From a virus, in the IMG/VR virus record IMGVR_UViG_3300034101_003783, positions 1 through 64,000 of that record: a DNA stretch of 64,000 bases, one strand, 5' to 3'. Below the pieces are notes generated by a model. The model did not search any database. It was given only the letters and a program-made list of their open reading frames with translations, and was not told the DNA's origin. The translations under genes were made by a program, and so were the position numbers. Below, one piece after another: positions 32,453 to 42,800 of the stretch; within the stretch, counting starts at the first letter, position 1; each line of letters opens with the position of its first letter.

Positions 32453-34585
32453 ATGAAAGTTACTTTTAAAAATATTGGGGCCAATATAGACACTAAAAAA
32501 AAAGAATTATTAAAAAAATTTTGTAAGTTTTTACAAAAAAATTATGGATTAAAAAATGATTTAACGATTACTTTTGTTGGTGAAAGAATTGGTAGAATGA
32601 CAACAGGTAGTCAGCATAAAGAAAAAGGTATTAAAGTCTTAGTTAACAATAGAATGAATAGAGACATTCTAAGAACTCTGTCACATGAGTGGATTCATTC
32701 TTATCAAAGAAATGTTATTGGCAGAGAAAGAGGTCCAGATATTGGAGGTAAAAATGAAGACGAAGCTAATGCGTTGTCGGGATCTTTAATAAAAAAGTTT
32801 GAAAAGGAAAACCCTGATTTAGAGGATATAATTTTTGAAGGTTTTAAACCAATACATAAAAAATTAGAATTAATTAAAGAAGAAATATTAATACAAGATA
32901 AGAAAAAAATTAAGAGTGATTTTATCTTAGAGATGAAGAAAATAGGTATTGATAAATTACCGTACTCATATTCGGCAATAAAACAATTTGTTGATCCTAA
33001 AACAATGGATATTCACTATAATAAACATTACAAAGGTTATGTAAAAAAATTAAATGATGCCTTATCTAAAAAAAATTATGGTGATTTAGATTTAGAAGAT
33101 ATTATAAAATCAATAAGTAAATACGACGATACTATTAGAAATAATGCAGGGGGAGCATTTAATCACGCATTATTTTGGAAAATGTTATCCCCTAAAAAAC
33201 AAATACCAAAAGGTGAGATCCTTAAAAAAATTACGGGTCAATATGGTAACATAAAAAAAATGAAAGACGAATTTAACGAAGTTGCAAAAAAAAGATTTGG
33301 GTCTGGTTGGGCTTGGTTAATTTTAACAAAAAATAATACTTTAAAAGTCATCTCAACACCAAATCAAGATAATCCACTTATGAATGTAATTAAGGGTGGT
33401 GGTTTTCCACTTTTAGGACTTGATCTTTGGGAACATGCTTATTATTTAAAATACCAAAATAAAAGAGACGAATATATAAAAAAGTTTTGGAATTATGTTA
33501 ATTGGGATTTTGTTAATGATCTTTTTATAAAAAAAACAAATAAAAAACCTTTAGATGAGTCTGTTAAAAATAAAAAATTAATAACTGAAAAAAAAGAAGT
33601 TTTTCCATTAACACCTACATCATTTAAAAATATTATTAATAAAGTTTATCCTATATGTGAAGGGAATACATATATGGATGGATGTTTAGGTAAAATAGAA
33701 ACAGATGATTGTAAAACAGATGAGGGAGTTATTGGTGGTAATTTCACAGAACAAAACTATGGTGGTATCGGTAATTGGTCGATCATAAATAGATTTGACA
33801 CAAATAGTTCTGTACATAAAGAAATACAGAAAATATGGATAGAAGAAACTGATGGTTTAGATAATTTTAGAGGATGGATTTTAAATAATATAAAAGATTT
33901 AGTTGGTAATGAAGGTAGATTTACTGAAAGGTTAGTTAGATTAAATAGTCAGATAATATTAGATGGTAGAGCAAATGAAAATTACGCAAAAAGTGTTTTG
34001 ATACGATCCTTTAAATTAAACCCAGAAGAGGAAAATTTAACTTGGAAAATAAATGAACGGTGTGCTGGTGATACAAGAGATAGAAAATTAGGTCAAGATT
34101 TTGATGTTATTATTGATAACATTTCTTACTTTATTCAAGTAAAACCAACTGTTTATACCTCCATAGAAAAATATGGTTCAGAAAGAGGTTATTATTATAA
34201 GGTACCTTCTTGGCATAATCACAGTAAATACAAAGAACAAAATGTTGATATAATTTTGTATGTTGATAAACAAAATGAAAAATATATAATGTTTAGAAAC
34301 GACTACACAAGAATCCAAACTGTTGCAAATCCATCAACTTTTCCTAAATTTTATGTTATATATTATGAAAACCCATTAAAAAGTAATATGGAATTTGAGG
34401 TAAAATTAGAAAAAGAATCAACAGAAAAAAAACCTAAATTACAAAGAGATGTTGATAAAGAAATTGAGTACTTTAAAGAAAGAATTCAATATTATAAAGA
34501 CAAACTAAAAGAGTTAGGACATTCTGATGAAATAAATGAAATGATTAATCATTATAGAAAAGAATTAAAAGAACTTATTAATTAA
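32453..34585 (+). CDS. Three-part fusion: HExxH metallopeptidase-like, Mn/Fe superoxide dismutase, nuclease-like domain
   Basis: Residues 1-130 carry H78-E-W-I-H82 and, 20 residues on, NEDEANALS, with E102 or E104 as a possible third zinc ligand, a minigluzincin-like layout. Residues about 160-360 are a complete superoxide dismutase. The metal ligands are H188 (MDIHYNKHY), H238 (NNAGGAFNHALFW), D324 and H328 (LLGLDLWEHAYY). The signatures RFGSGWAWL and STPNQDNPLM (Q305) point to the Mn-type or cambialistic group. Residues 385-650 are unassigned. Within them, QDFDVIID then YFIQVKP (D549 or D551, Q562, K564) looks like a PD-(D/E)xK-type nuclease core. The last 45 residues are coiled coil. No signal peptide was seen. 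The SOD part is certain, the flanking calls are inference. Confidence 0.85.
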   Translation: MKVTFKNIGANIDTKKKELLKKFCKFLQKNYGLKNDLTITFVGERIGRMTTGSQHKEKGIKVLVNNRMNRDILRTLSHEWIHSYQRNVIGRERGPDIGGKNEDEANALSGSLIKKFEKENPDLEDIIFEGFKPIHKKLELIKEEILIQDKKKIKSDFILEMKKIGIDKLPYSYSAIKQFVDPKTMDIHYNKHYKGYVKKLNDALSKKNYGDLDLEDIIKSISKYDDTIRNNAGGAFNHALFWKMLSPKKQIPKGEILKKITGQYGNIKKMKDEFNEVAKKRFGSGWAWLILTKNNTLKVISTPNQDNPLMNVIKGGGFPLLGLDLWEHAYYLKYQNKRDEYIKKFWNYVNWDFVNDLFIKKTNKKPLDESVKNKKLITEKKEVFPLTPTSFKNIINKVYPICEGNTYMDGCLGKIETDDCKTDEGVIGGNFTEQNYGGIGNWSIINRFDTNSSVHKEIQKIWIEETDGLDNFRGWILNNIKDLVGNEGRFTERLVRLNSQIILDGRANENYAKSVLIRSFKLNPEEENLTWKINERCAGDTRDRKLGQDFDVIIDNISYFIQVKPTVYTSIEKYGSERGYYYKVPSWHNHSKYKEQNVDIILYVDKQNEKYIMFRNDYTRIQTVANPSTFPKFYVIYYENPLKSNMEFEVKLEKESTEKKPKLQRDVDKEIEYFKERIQYYKDKLKELGHSDEINEMINHYRKELKELIN

Positions 34586-34593
34586 ATCTAAGA

Positions 34594-34601
34594 TATTTAT
34601 A
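34594..34601 (+). promoter_or_regulatory. TATTTATA box, 14 nt before the gp13-like gene
   Basis: Plus strand GATATTTATATAAAAAC then ATG. Confidence 0.55.
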
Positions 34602-34615
34602 TAAAAACAATCAAC

Positions 34616-35740
34616 ATGTCAATAATAAGTAACGAAGAAAGAGAAAGGTTATATACAAGAGTTAGACATATCTTGGGAGCTCCATTAAGATCTGTGGAAT
34701 TAGAAGATGAACAACTAGATACTCTTCTTGAATTCTCAATTGAGGATTACTCACAATATGTTCAGGATTGGCTAACTGAAAGTCAATGGTCAAACCTTTG
34801 GGGTTTAAACGTTGAGACTCAATCGTTGTCTAGGGCTTTTATGACAAAAAGTTTAGACTATGAGACAAGATATACATATGCCTATTCAAAAATAGTAGGA
34901 CTACAAGCCGGAGGGGATTGGGTTTTAAAGAAAGACTATATACAATTACAGGCAAAACAACAAATTTATGAAATACCTGCAGGAAGAGAATTAAATGAAT
35001 TACTTTGGTTTACACCACCTGAGATGAATAATTTATTATTTGATCCTTGGGCTTTTGGGGGTATTGCGGGTGGGGGTATTTCAGGACCAGCAGGATACGC
35101 TCAGGTTGGTAATGTATCGGGAAGTTACTTTTTAATGCCGGCATTTGATATGTTATTAAGAATGCAAGAGATAAATATCCAAAGAAGGATAATTGCAGGA
35201 GATCTTACATATAGAGTTACCGCTTTACCTGACGGTAAAAAGGCGATTCATTTAATGAACACTCCTGGTGGTAAATTTGACTTTGGTAACTCAACTTTAA
35301 TGAGAGGTAAAGTTTGGTATTGGTATTATGATACTAATGATGGTGATAGAGATAAATGTTTAAAAGATAATCCTGATATAATTAAATTACCGTCAGATGT
35401 TCCATTTGATAAATTATCTTGGGATGATCTTAATAATCCAGCCCAAATTTGGGTTAGAAGATGGTTCGTTGCTTCGGCAAAAGAATTACTATCAAAGGTT
35501 AGAGGTAAATTTAGTGGTAATCTTAAAACACCTGATGGAGATTTAACTATGGAATATGCAACTTTAGCCACTGAAGGTAAAGATGAAAAGACAAAATTAA
35601 TAGAAGAGTTAACAGGGGCTGAAGGTAAATTAACAAGATTAAGACCTGATAAAGTTATGGAGAGGGAAGCTTTAATTGCCGAAAACCTAAACAAGTCTCT
35701 TAAGTTTAGAGCCATGCCAAGACAAATTTATGTAATATGA
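34616..35740 (+). CDS. 13: Neck protein, gp13-like
   Basis: A 374-aa protein with the T4 gp13-type layout. It has an N-terminal helical part (EERERLYTRVRHILGAPLRS, then LEFSIEDYSQYVQDWLTESQ), a Gly-rich central loop (AFGGIAGGGISGPAG, about 147-161) and a beta-rich part (GKVWYWYYDTND). After that come WVRRWFVASAKELLSKVRGK and a helical C-terminus ending FRAMPRQIYVI. T4 gp13 is 309 aa and, with gp14, forms the collar joining head and tail. It is on the opposite strand from the gp14-like gene, 4.9 kb away, so the usual 13-14 adjacency has been broken. The next gene overlaps its stop by 4 nt. Confidence 0.82.
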   Translation: MSIISNEERERLYTRVRHILGAPLRSVELEDEQLDTLLEFSIEDYSQYVQDWLTESQWSNLWGLNVETQSLSRAFMTKSLDYETRYTYAYSKIVGLQAGGDWVLKKDYIQLQAKQQIYEIPAGRELNELLWFTPPEMNNLLFDPWAFGGIAGGGISGPAGYAQVGNVSGSYFLMPAFDMLLRMQEINIQRRIIAGDLTYRVTALPDGKKAIHLMNTPGGKFDFGNSTLMRGKVWYWYYDTNDGDRDKCLKDNPDIIKLPSDVPFDKLSWDDLNNPAQIWVRRWFVASAKELLSKVRGKFSGNLKTPDGDLTMEYATLATEGKDEKTKLIEELTGAEGKLTRLRPDKVMEREALIAENLNKSLKFRAMPRQIYVI

Positions 35741-36081
35741 CAAATATACCTCAAAGAAAAAATGTTATTAAATATCAAACATCAATTGATATCCCTAAAG
35801 AAAATGATAAAGCGTTGATCATTTCTAAAGAACAATATATAACAAATGATGAAACCTTATTAATTGTAAGATCTGTTAGTAATTCTGAAGTTACATTAAA
35901 TTCTAATGTGACAAAAAGAATAGTTATAAAATCTTTAACCTCAGTTTTAGTTAAACCTGACTTAGGGTCAATTGATGAAGAATGGGATGAATTACTTTTA
36001 GAAAAAGGATCTTGCGTTCAATTCCAATTTGTACAAGGTAATTGGTACATACTTTCATCTGATGGGTTAAAAATGTCTTAA
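35737..36081 (+). CDS. Small beta-rich virion-type protein (114 aa)
   Basis: Not assigned to a named family. The protein is strand-rich throughout and ends VQGNWYILSSDGLKMS, a closing pattern typical of small phage structural or fibre-associated proteins. Its ATG overlaps the gp13 stop (ATGA), so it is translationally coupled to the neck gene, which supports a virion role. It converges with the polymerase gene, and the two stop codons share the bases TTAA at 36078-36081. Confidence 0.68.
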   Translation: MTNIPQRKNVIKYQTSIDIPKENDKALIISKEQYITNDETLLIVRSVSNSEVTLNSNVTKRIVIKSLTSVLVKPDLGSIDEEWDELLLEKGSCVQFQFVQGNWYILSSDGLKMS

Positions 36082-38909
36082 ACCAATTCCTCCCAACCAG
36101 GTTCTGCAAAATTATAAATATAATTAGGGTCAATCCCTACCTTTTCCCAAAACTCAACTTCACCTTCTTCCATTTTCATTAAATGATCATCAAGGTCATC
36201 TTGATCCTTTTCTTCAAAAGGAACCCCATTTATAAGTTCACACTGTTCTTTTGTGAAGAATACTCTATCTTCAGGGTTCTTAGCTAACAAACCATCTCTT
36301 ACTTCTTCTTTAAAAACAATAAGTAAAGGTTCAACCCTTTTATTAAATGTTGCTATCGCTCTTTGTATATTATACTCGCCTAACATGTCAGGATTGTTTT
36401 CAATATCGAACGGGTTTAACATGTAGGAATTTAATTGGATTATTGAATCCCAACTATTGTTAGGGTAAGTACCGTAACTTTCATAATAACTATCTAATTG
36501 TTCTTGTGCCCATCCTTTCTTTGGTTTATTCACTTTTTGTACATCCCCATGTGAAGCCTTTGTTCCATTATTAACATAATAAATAATATCACCAAGATTC
36601 ACATTAAGTCCATCTCGTATCGCAAGTTCCATGTGAGCCTGTCTTGACATAAGAGCACCTGCCTTAGTTGTTTGTTTACTTCTTTTAATGTAGTCGTCTA
36701 TTGTTTGTTTTACTTTTGATTTAGATGCAATCTGAACAAGAGGCACCTTCTGATCAAATATTTTTTGTAGGTATTCATAATAGTACTCAATAAATTCTTG
36801 ACCTTTACCCTCAAGTAATAATCTAATTCCTTTATCTAAAAATAACTCAATATATTTTGGCATTTTTTTAGATTTAATTGAGTTTCCTGTTAATTTAATT
36901 TTACCGTTATGTTCTAATGTCGCATAGTTTTTACGAGCAAGGTTAATACAAGAACTCCATGTACCGTCACAATCAAGACCCATTTCACCTTTCATAAATG
37001 TGTCATTGAACTCTGCAACATCCGCATCATAACCCTTGTATTCCTTACCTTCCTTAACTAACCAATTTAACCCTTTTCCAATATAAATACGATCATCAAC
37101 CCCACTTTCTGGCAATGAAAAGTTCATACCGTCAGTATCACACACAAGTGGTGTGTATCCTCTTTTAACAAAGAATTTTAACATCTGACGTAGATATTGC
37201 CTTCCCGTACACGTAATCTGTTCACCCATATCAATGTCCCCCCACGGAAACACTTGAGGGGCTGACAATGAGCCAAAGAATGCGTTAATAAAGATTTTAA
37301 TAGGTAATTGTTTTCTATCGTAAGATAATGATTTTTTCTTATCAATTCCTTTATATTCTGATGCTAAATTTTTATACATAATACGAGTACTACGAAAATA
37401 CGTAAGCAATCCTTTCATCGCCCCTGTAATGTCACATTCAGGAAATACATCATGTACTAATTGTATTGATGGATAAAGAGAAGAATAGTCAAGTTTTAAT
37501 ACGTCTTTTGAGTACCCTGTTTTTAACAGTCTTGATAATCCGCCAACAAATCTTCTTTGTTCTTTTTTCTTTGGGATTGCAAGCCCAAATTTGTATGACC
37601 ATGCAAGCATTATCATTTTCCATAATGTTGCGGTACCCATAGTTGATACTCTCTCATATGTTGTTGGAACGAGTGATGCTAATAGGAATGTACCTTGATT
37701 GAACTCGTCATCGACAACCAAAGTCTCCTCAAGGTCATCGTCAAGATATCTCTCTACCAAATCATCTCCTGTAGTTTTAATATAAATGTCAGACCTTCTT
37801 TCACATACCTCATCTACTTTTTCACTATCACCAACTCTTTTATATTTACCATTTTCTATGTTTAACCAAAATTCATTTTTTTCGGCGTACATAGGACCAA
37901 TCTTATTGTGGTCAATATAAATACGATCTTTAGCCTCAGCATCAATATATTTTGTAATATATTTCAAACCCGCCTCTTTTATGTTTGAATTAATTGCCTG
38001 AGCTCTACGAACTGAGTGTATAATATCAATCACATTATAACCCCACAACTGAACTTGATTGTATTTCTCAACTTCATTTGCAAGTTTTAACATTGATTCC
38101 TTTTGAGAGATGGTTCTGTTTGGGTTTAATGATTTGGCAATTTTTTTAATATCAAGATTTAAAGCCTTACATCTTTCAAATATCCAATACCAGTCAAAGT
38201 TTGCTGAATTGTATCCTGAAATTATTGATGGTTTTAATTCGTCTATTGTGTTAAAGAACTCAACAAGTCCCCTTCTTTCTTCATCTTCATTTTTACATTC
38301 GATGACTTTAAGAAATCCTTTATTTGTTTTCATTCCAATCATAAAGATACGACCGTCTTTTGGTTCTAATGAGGTCGTCTCAAGGTCAAATCCAAATCTA
38401 GTAATATCGTTATATTCCTCAAACCCTTTAAAAAGTCTTTTTTCTTTAGATATTAAATACTGTTCAACAGGAGGTAACATCAAGAACTTATCTTTTGTTT
38501 TTTCTCCCCAAGGATCTATCCCACCATCACGAAAAAATTGTGTTAGAGCTCGATATCCTTTCATAGATTTAACCATAAAAGTTAATCCCTCTTCTAATCT
38601 TTTATTATTATCTGTTCTAAGTTTATCTATTATAATCCCATACTTAGACATTGCCTCTTTTTGTAAAGCTTTTGATCCTTGGTAAAAATTTAAACCTTTT
38701 AGATCACCAACCCAAGCGAAAGCAATAAGACTATCCCTAACAATTGATTTACCTTTACCTGGAACTTCTTTGATTTTATAAATGTGGTCTGATACGTAAT
38801 CAAACTCAATAGCAACTATGTGCTCTTCAGGATCGTTTCCTTCAAGGAAACTTTTAATTTCTTCTTGTGATATCATATAATTATTTAAGTTTGGTTTATT
38901 AACTGTCAT
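36078..38909 (-). CDS. 43: Family B DNA polymerase, T4 gp43-like
   Basis: Phage replicative polymerase with proofreading. The 943-aa protein (T4 gp43 is 898) has exonuclease motif I FGFDLETTS near residue 172, and an Exo II-type GYNSANFDWYW. Polymerase motif A is KLDYSSLYPS near 473, motif B is INAFFGSLSAPQVF, and motif C is VCDTDGMNFS near 590. The C-terminal end is acidic. No intein or split is visible, although motifs A and C are common insertion points. It lies downstream of the fibre block but has its own sigma-70-like promoter, consistent with early or middle expression independent of the late fibre genes. Confidence 0.95.
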   Translation of the reverse strand: MTVNKPNLNNYMISQEEIKSFLEGNDPEEHIVAIEFDYVSDHIYKIKEVPGKGKSIVRDSLIAFAWVGDLKGLNFYQGSKALQKEAMSKYGIIIDKLRTDNNKRLEEGLTFMVKSMKGYRALTQFFRDGGIDPWGEKTKDKFLMLPPVEQYLISKEKRLFKGFEEYNDITRFGFDLETTSLEPKDGRIFMIGMKTNKGFLKVIECKNEDEERRGLVEFFNTIDELKPSIISGYNSANFDWYWIFERCKALNLDIKKIAKSLNPNRTISQKESMLKLANEVEKYNQVQLWGYNVIDIIHSVRRAQAINSNIKEAGLKYITKYIDAEAKDRIYIDHNKIGPMYAEKNEFWLNIENGKYKRVGDSEKVDEVCERRSDIYIKTTGDDLVERYLDDDLEETLVVDDEFNQGTFLLASLVPTTYERVSTMGTATLWKMIMLAWSYKFGLAIPKKKEQRRFVGGLSRLLKTGYSKDVLKLDYSSLYPSIQLVHDVFPECDITGAMKGLLTYFRSTRIMYKNLASEYKGIDKKKSLSYDRKQLPIKIFINAFFGSLSAPQVFPWGDIDMGEQITCTGRQYLRQMLKFFVKRGYTPLVCDTDGMNFSLPESGVDDRIYIGKGLNWLVKEGKEYKGYDADVAEFNDTFMKGEMGLDCDGTWSSCINLARKNYATLEHNGKIKLTGNSIKSKKMPKYIELFLDKGIRLLLEGKGQEFIEYYYEYLQKIFDQKVPLVQIASKSKVKQTIDDYIKRSKQTTKAGALMSRQAHMELAIRDGLNVNLGDIIYYVNNGTKASHGDVQKVNKPKKGWAQEQLDSYYESYGTYPNNSWDSIIQLNSYMLNPFDIENNPDMLGEYNIQRAIATFNKRVEPLLIVFKEEVRDGLLAKNPEDRVFFTKEQCELINGVPFEEKDQDDLDDHLMKMEEGEVEFWEKVGIDPNYIYNFAEPGWEELV

Positions 38910-38938
38910 ACAAAGATGACATTTACCTTACTTTTATA

Positions 38939-38967
38939 AGTATATGTTTTGAAAATATTTAAGTCAA
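38939..38967 (-). promoter_or_regulatory. Sigma-70-like promoter for the DNA polymerase gene
   Basis: On the minus strand, TTGACT (38962-38967), 17 nt, TATACT (38939-38944), about 30 nt before the ATG. The -35 element directly abuts the stop codon of the upstream 183-aa gene. Confidence 0.65.
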
Positions 38968-39519
38968 TTACCTTTTAGAAATTGGTACTGAATTATATAA
39001 TGTTTTCCCAAAAAAACTTTTATTTTTCATAGAAAATTCATTTCTAATTTTATTAGATTTAAATTTTTTTTCTATGATCATTTGAACAAAGTTATTGGCT
39101 TTATTCGCATCAACTTTATTAAGTTCTTTACCGTCATAACCAACTAATTGTAAGTTTTCTCTTACTTTATTATCAGGGTTTTTAACTTCTCTTGTTCTTA
39201 TTTGATCTATTATTTTTGTAGCAATATCACCCCTTTTTATTTCGGTTTCAAACTCATCTATTTTTTTATAACCGGACTCAATAATATTTTGTAATTCTTC
39301 AGATCTTTTTTTACTTATTTCGTCTTCTTTACCAATTAAAGAATTAAATTCTTTTCTATCCTTATTAAGTTTTTTATTAATATTGTTGTAAGACTTTAAT
39401 TCTTTATTTATTAATTCGTCTATCTCAATAATTACAAGTTCATCAACACCTCTAAATGCAAAAGTAGGGTGTGTTCTTCTTGTTTCTTTCATCTCATCTA
39501 ATCTTATTTTTGCTTCCAT
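38968..39519 (-). CDS. Coiled-coil hypothetical protein (183 aa)
   Basis: Not recognised. It starts MEAKIRLDEMKETRRTHPTF. Residues about 25-110 are predicted coiled coil, dominated by Lys, Glu and Asn (ELINKELKSYNNINKKLNKD). The C-terminus is basic. No catalytic motif or membrane segment is visible. It is the last gene of the fibre block before the polymerase. An elongated coiled coil beside fibre genes could be a fibre-assembly chaperone (compare T4 gp57A or gp38 in role), but that is inference from position. Confidence 0.68.
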   Translation of the reverse strand: MEAKIRLDEMKETRRTHPTFAFRGVDELVIIEIDELINKELKSYNNINKKLNKDRKEFNSLIGKEDEISKKRSEELQNIIESGYKKIDEFETEIKRGDIATKIIDQIRTREVKNPDNKVRENLQLVGYDGKELNKVDANKANNFVQMIIEKKFKSNKIRNEFSMKNKSFFGKTLYNSVPISKR

Positions 39520-39525
39520 AATTTT

Positions 39526-39870
39526 TTAATTATATACTCTTATTTCTATTGATACGTTATCTAATAAACCGTTTGTTTTTACTCCTGAAATGTTTTGAGT
39601 TCCAACATTAATTACATTATCACTTAATCTTCTTATTTTAATGAAAGCAATATCTATTGGTGTTATAAAAAGCATTGTCTTTCCTGAAACAAAATCGTTA
39701 TTTGTTGATGTTAATAAATACTCCCCTGTACTATCATATGTCCAAGTCATAGTAGACACAAAAGTATTATCTAACACAGTTACTGATGGTGGGGATGTTC
39801 CTACTTGACTTAAATTTGCAACATAAGTCTTATATGTATTATTACTTGATGTTATATATTTTGTTGACAT
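39526..39870 (-). CDS. Small beta protein following the repeat adhesin (114 aa)
   Basis: Not recognised. It is Thr/Ser/Asn-rich and strand-rich (VSTMTWTYDSTGEYLLTSTN), with no cysteine or membrane segment. Its ATG shares one base with the stop of the 1266-aa adhesin gene (TAATG), so it is translationally coupled to it. Small beta proteins coupled to fibre genes are often fibre caps, chaperones or a second subunit. Which applies here cannot be read from the sequence. Confidence 0.65.
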   Translation of the reverse strand: MSTKYITSSNNTYKTYVANLSQVGTSPPSVTVLDNTFVSTMTWTYDSTGEYLLTSTNNDFVSGKTMLFITPIDIAFIKIRRLSDNVINVGTQNISGVKTNGLLDNVSIEIRVYN

Positions 39871-42800
39871 TATGAGTTTACGTTTACTATAATTAAATTA
39901 TCAAGAGCATCAAAATAGCTCAATCTATTATTACCTCCAGAATTCTCAAATAAAGTACAATTATATGAATTATATACATGTGTTGCAGGTGAAAAATCAG
40001 TACCCGTAATTTGAGTTTGTGTTATATTATATTGAAAGTTAGGACCAACAATATTTCCTTGGAAGTCATTAAAAATATTATTATTATTAAAATTACTAGC
40101 AATTTGATTTCCTACTATGTGGTCGCCAATTTGATTATCGAAAATATTTGATCCCCATATATTACCAGACACAAAAGGTTGTCCACAAAAATTACCTATT
40201 GTATTGTGTTGGAAATCATTACCTATATTATTACCATAAAAAGAATCATTTGTATGATTAGATGAAAAGTTTGTTCCTACTTCATTAATCCAAGAAAAAT
40301 ACCCAATTCTGTTATCTGTTGCAAAATCAGCAAAAGTATTTAAATTAAAAAAGTACCCAATTTCATTATCAGCAAAATAAGAACCTAAAGTATTTTCATA
40401 AAATATATCAGCAATACGATTAAAATTAAAACCATCTGTGATAGTATTTCTACTACATCCATAACCTATAACATTATTAAAATATCCTAAATCTGATGTA
40501 TTAACTGTTACATTATATGTAAATGACTCACCTATCACATTTTCCGCAAAATTATTTCTTATTATGTTACCACCATCACCGTTATCTACCAAATCAAAAC
40601 CAAAATAATTACCAATAGTGTTTCCTGAAAATTTATCTAAGATAATATTTGATATTCCAGTTGTTTTATAACTACCAAAATTATTTCTAATAAAGTTATT
40701 TTGGAAATATGTACCTATTTGATTATTAATAAAAGTATTACCTATTAAATTATTTTGGGTGAAACCGCTAGCCAATGGCTCAATTGTGTATCCTGTTATA
40801 ACTGCGGATGACCCACTCAAATTATCTATTGTGTCGCCAACAGTTAAATCACCTATAATCAAATTTATTATCATTTCATCAACCCCATTATCACTAACTA
40901 CTTCAGCACTTCCACCAAAACCATCCTCAATTGTTTCACCAATATTAAATGTATTTATATCTGTTATGGTGATAGTCGCATCATTACCTCCTGTCGTTAT
41001 TGTAATAATGTCACCAACAGAATAGTATGTTCCGGCATTACTTATTGTTACACTAATTATAACACCAAAACCATCTGTTGTAATATCAACAGTAAGACCT
41101 ACTCCTGTTCCTCCGTATGTTGTTGGTACTCCTGTGGAATTTGAGTAACCTGATCCACCATTATTTAAGTTTATTGTTGTTGGAATTCCTTTTAATGTCG
41201 AATACCCTACTGTTGTTACAACCCCTATTAAGTTTGCTCCTGTATCAGTTAAACCATCATTTCCAAAATAATTACCAATATGGTTATTTTGGAAAAATCC
41301 ACCAATTATTTGTTTTTCGTTTGTACACCCAAAATAATCCCCAATATCATTTCCTTGAAAATTTGGCCCTACTGTGTTATTAACAAAATAATTTTTTATA
41401 TTATTAAAAATAAAATTGTCATCTATAACATTTTTGTTAAAACCATTACCTATATTGTTATTATATGTATTATTTGATATTTCATTGTCTTGAAAAAAAT
41501 CTCCTATTGTGTTACCTAAAGGTATAACCGAATCAGTCCCAAAGTTATTTCCAATAGTATTAGATTTAAAATTATTACCTATTCTATTATATGAAAAATC
41601 AGAACCATTATCACCTTTTTGTGCATATATTGAATTCCAGGTTGTACCTGAAGGACTTAATAGTGAATTAAAACTACCCTCAACGGCTGAATTATAAATA
41701 CCACCCCCAATATTAGATCTTGTTATTTCTAAAAATCCAGGTATAATAACATCTATTTCAGAACCAAAATCTGTTTTAGTAAATAATAATTTGTTACCTA
41801 TAGGTGTTCCTACAGAATCATATTCTTGTCTTTCGTATTGGAATCCTCCATTATTTATTGACCATTGTTTAAAAATAATTGAAAAGTATCTGTCTGGTAT
41901 GGTATTAACTTTCATTATTAGTTCTTTACCAACTATTAAATCATCTATCGAACCATCTAATGAATCATTAAAGGTTACATAATTTCTATTTGATATAGTA
42001 TTAAAATCACTAAAACCAAAAAAATAATTATTAATAGGAGAGTTTCCAAAAAACCCATCATTAATGACGTTACTACTAAAATTATAACTAAATAAATTTT
42101 TAGTGGCGTTATTTCCAATACTGTTGGAGACAAATCCATCACCTATCGTATTACTAGAAAACTTATTTTTTATTACATTTTCTTTAAACGAATCATCAAT
42201 TATATTTGCAAAAAATCCCTGACCAATGTCATTCCCTTCAAAGACACCATAAATTATATTTTTTGTAAAATCATCATAGATATTATTATTATTAAAATTT
42301 GAAAATAGTCTAATGTTATCAAAATTATCTTTTATTGTGTTAGATGAAAATACAAAATTATTTTTGTTAAAGGCATCCCCTATAATATTGTTAGTAAAAT
42401 AATTACCTATTTGATTATCTGAAAATTGGTTATATATGATATTATTAATAAAATTATTACCTATTTGATTATCTGAAAACGAGGTTGAGTTTTCACCTAA
42501 AAATCTATTCGATTCAAATACATCACCAATAATATTATTGGAAAGATTACAATTTATTATATTATTATTAAAATAATAACCAAAAACACACTCATCGATA
42601 TCATTTGTTGAGACGTTTTCAAAACAATAATCCCCCCAAACGTTATTTTCATTGTCGGTACCAAAAGTATTATTGTAACTATTGTTACCTATTTTATTAT
42701 TATTGTATTCACCCTCTAAAAATAAATTATTTGATAGTAAAAAAATACCTGACCCAATATTTTGATAATTATTAGCATAATCACCAACGTAATTATTAAT

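Noticed and set aside
36078-38909. Intein or intron in the DNA polymerase or class II reductase gene
   Set aside because: Catalytic motifs follow at normal spacing in one frame and no intein-type or homing endonuclease motif is present.
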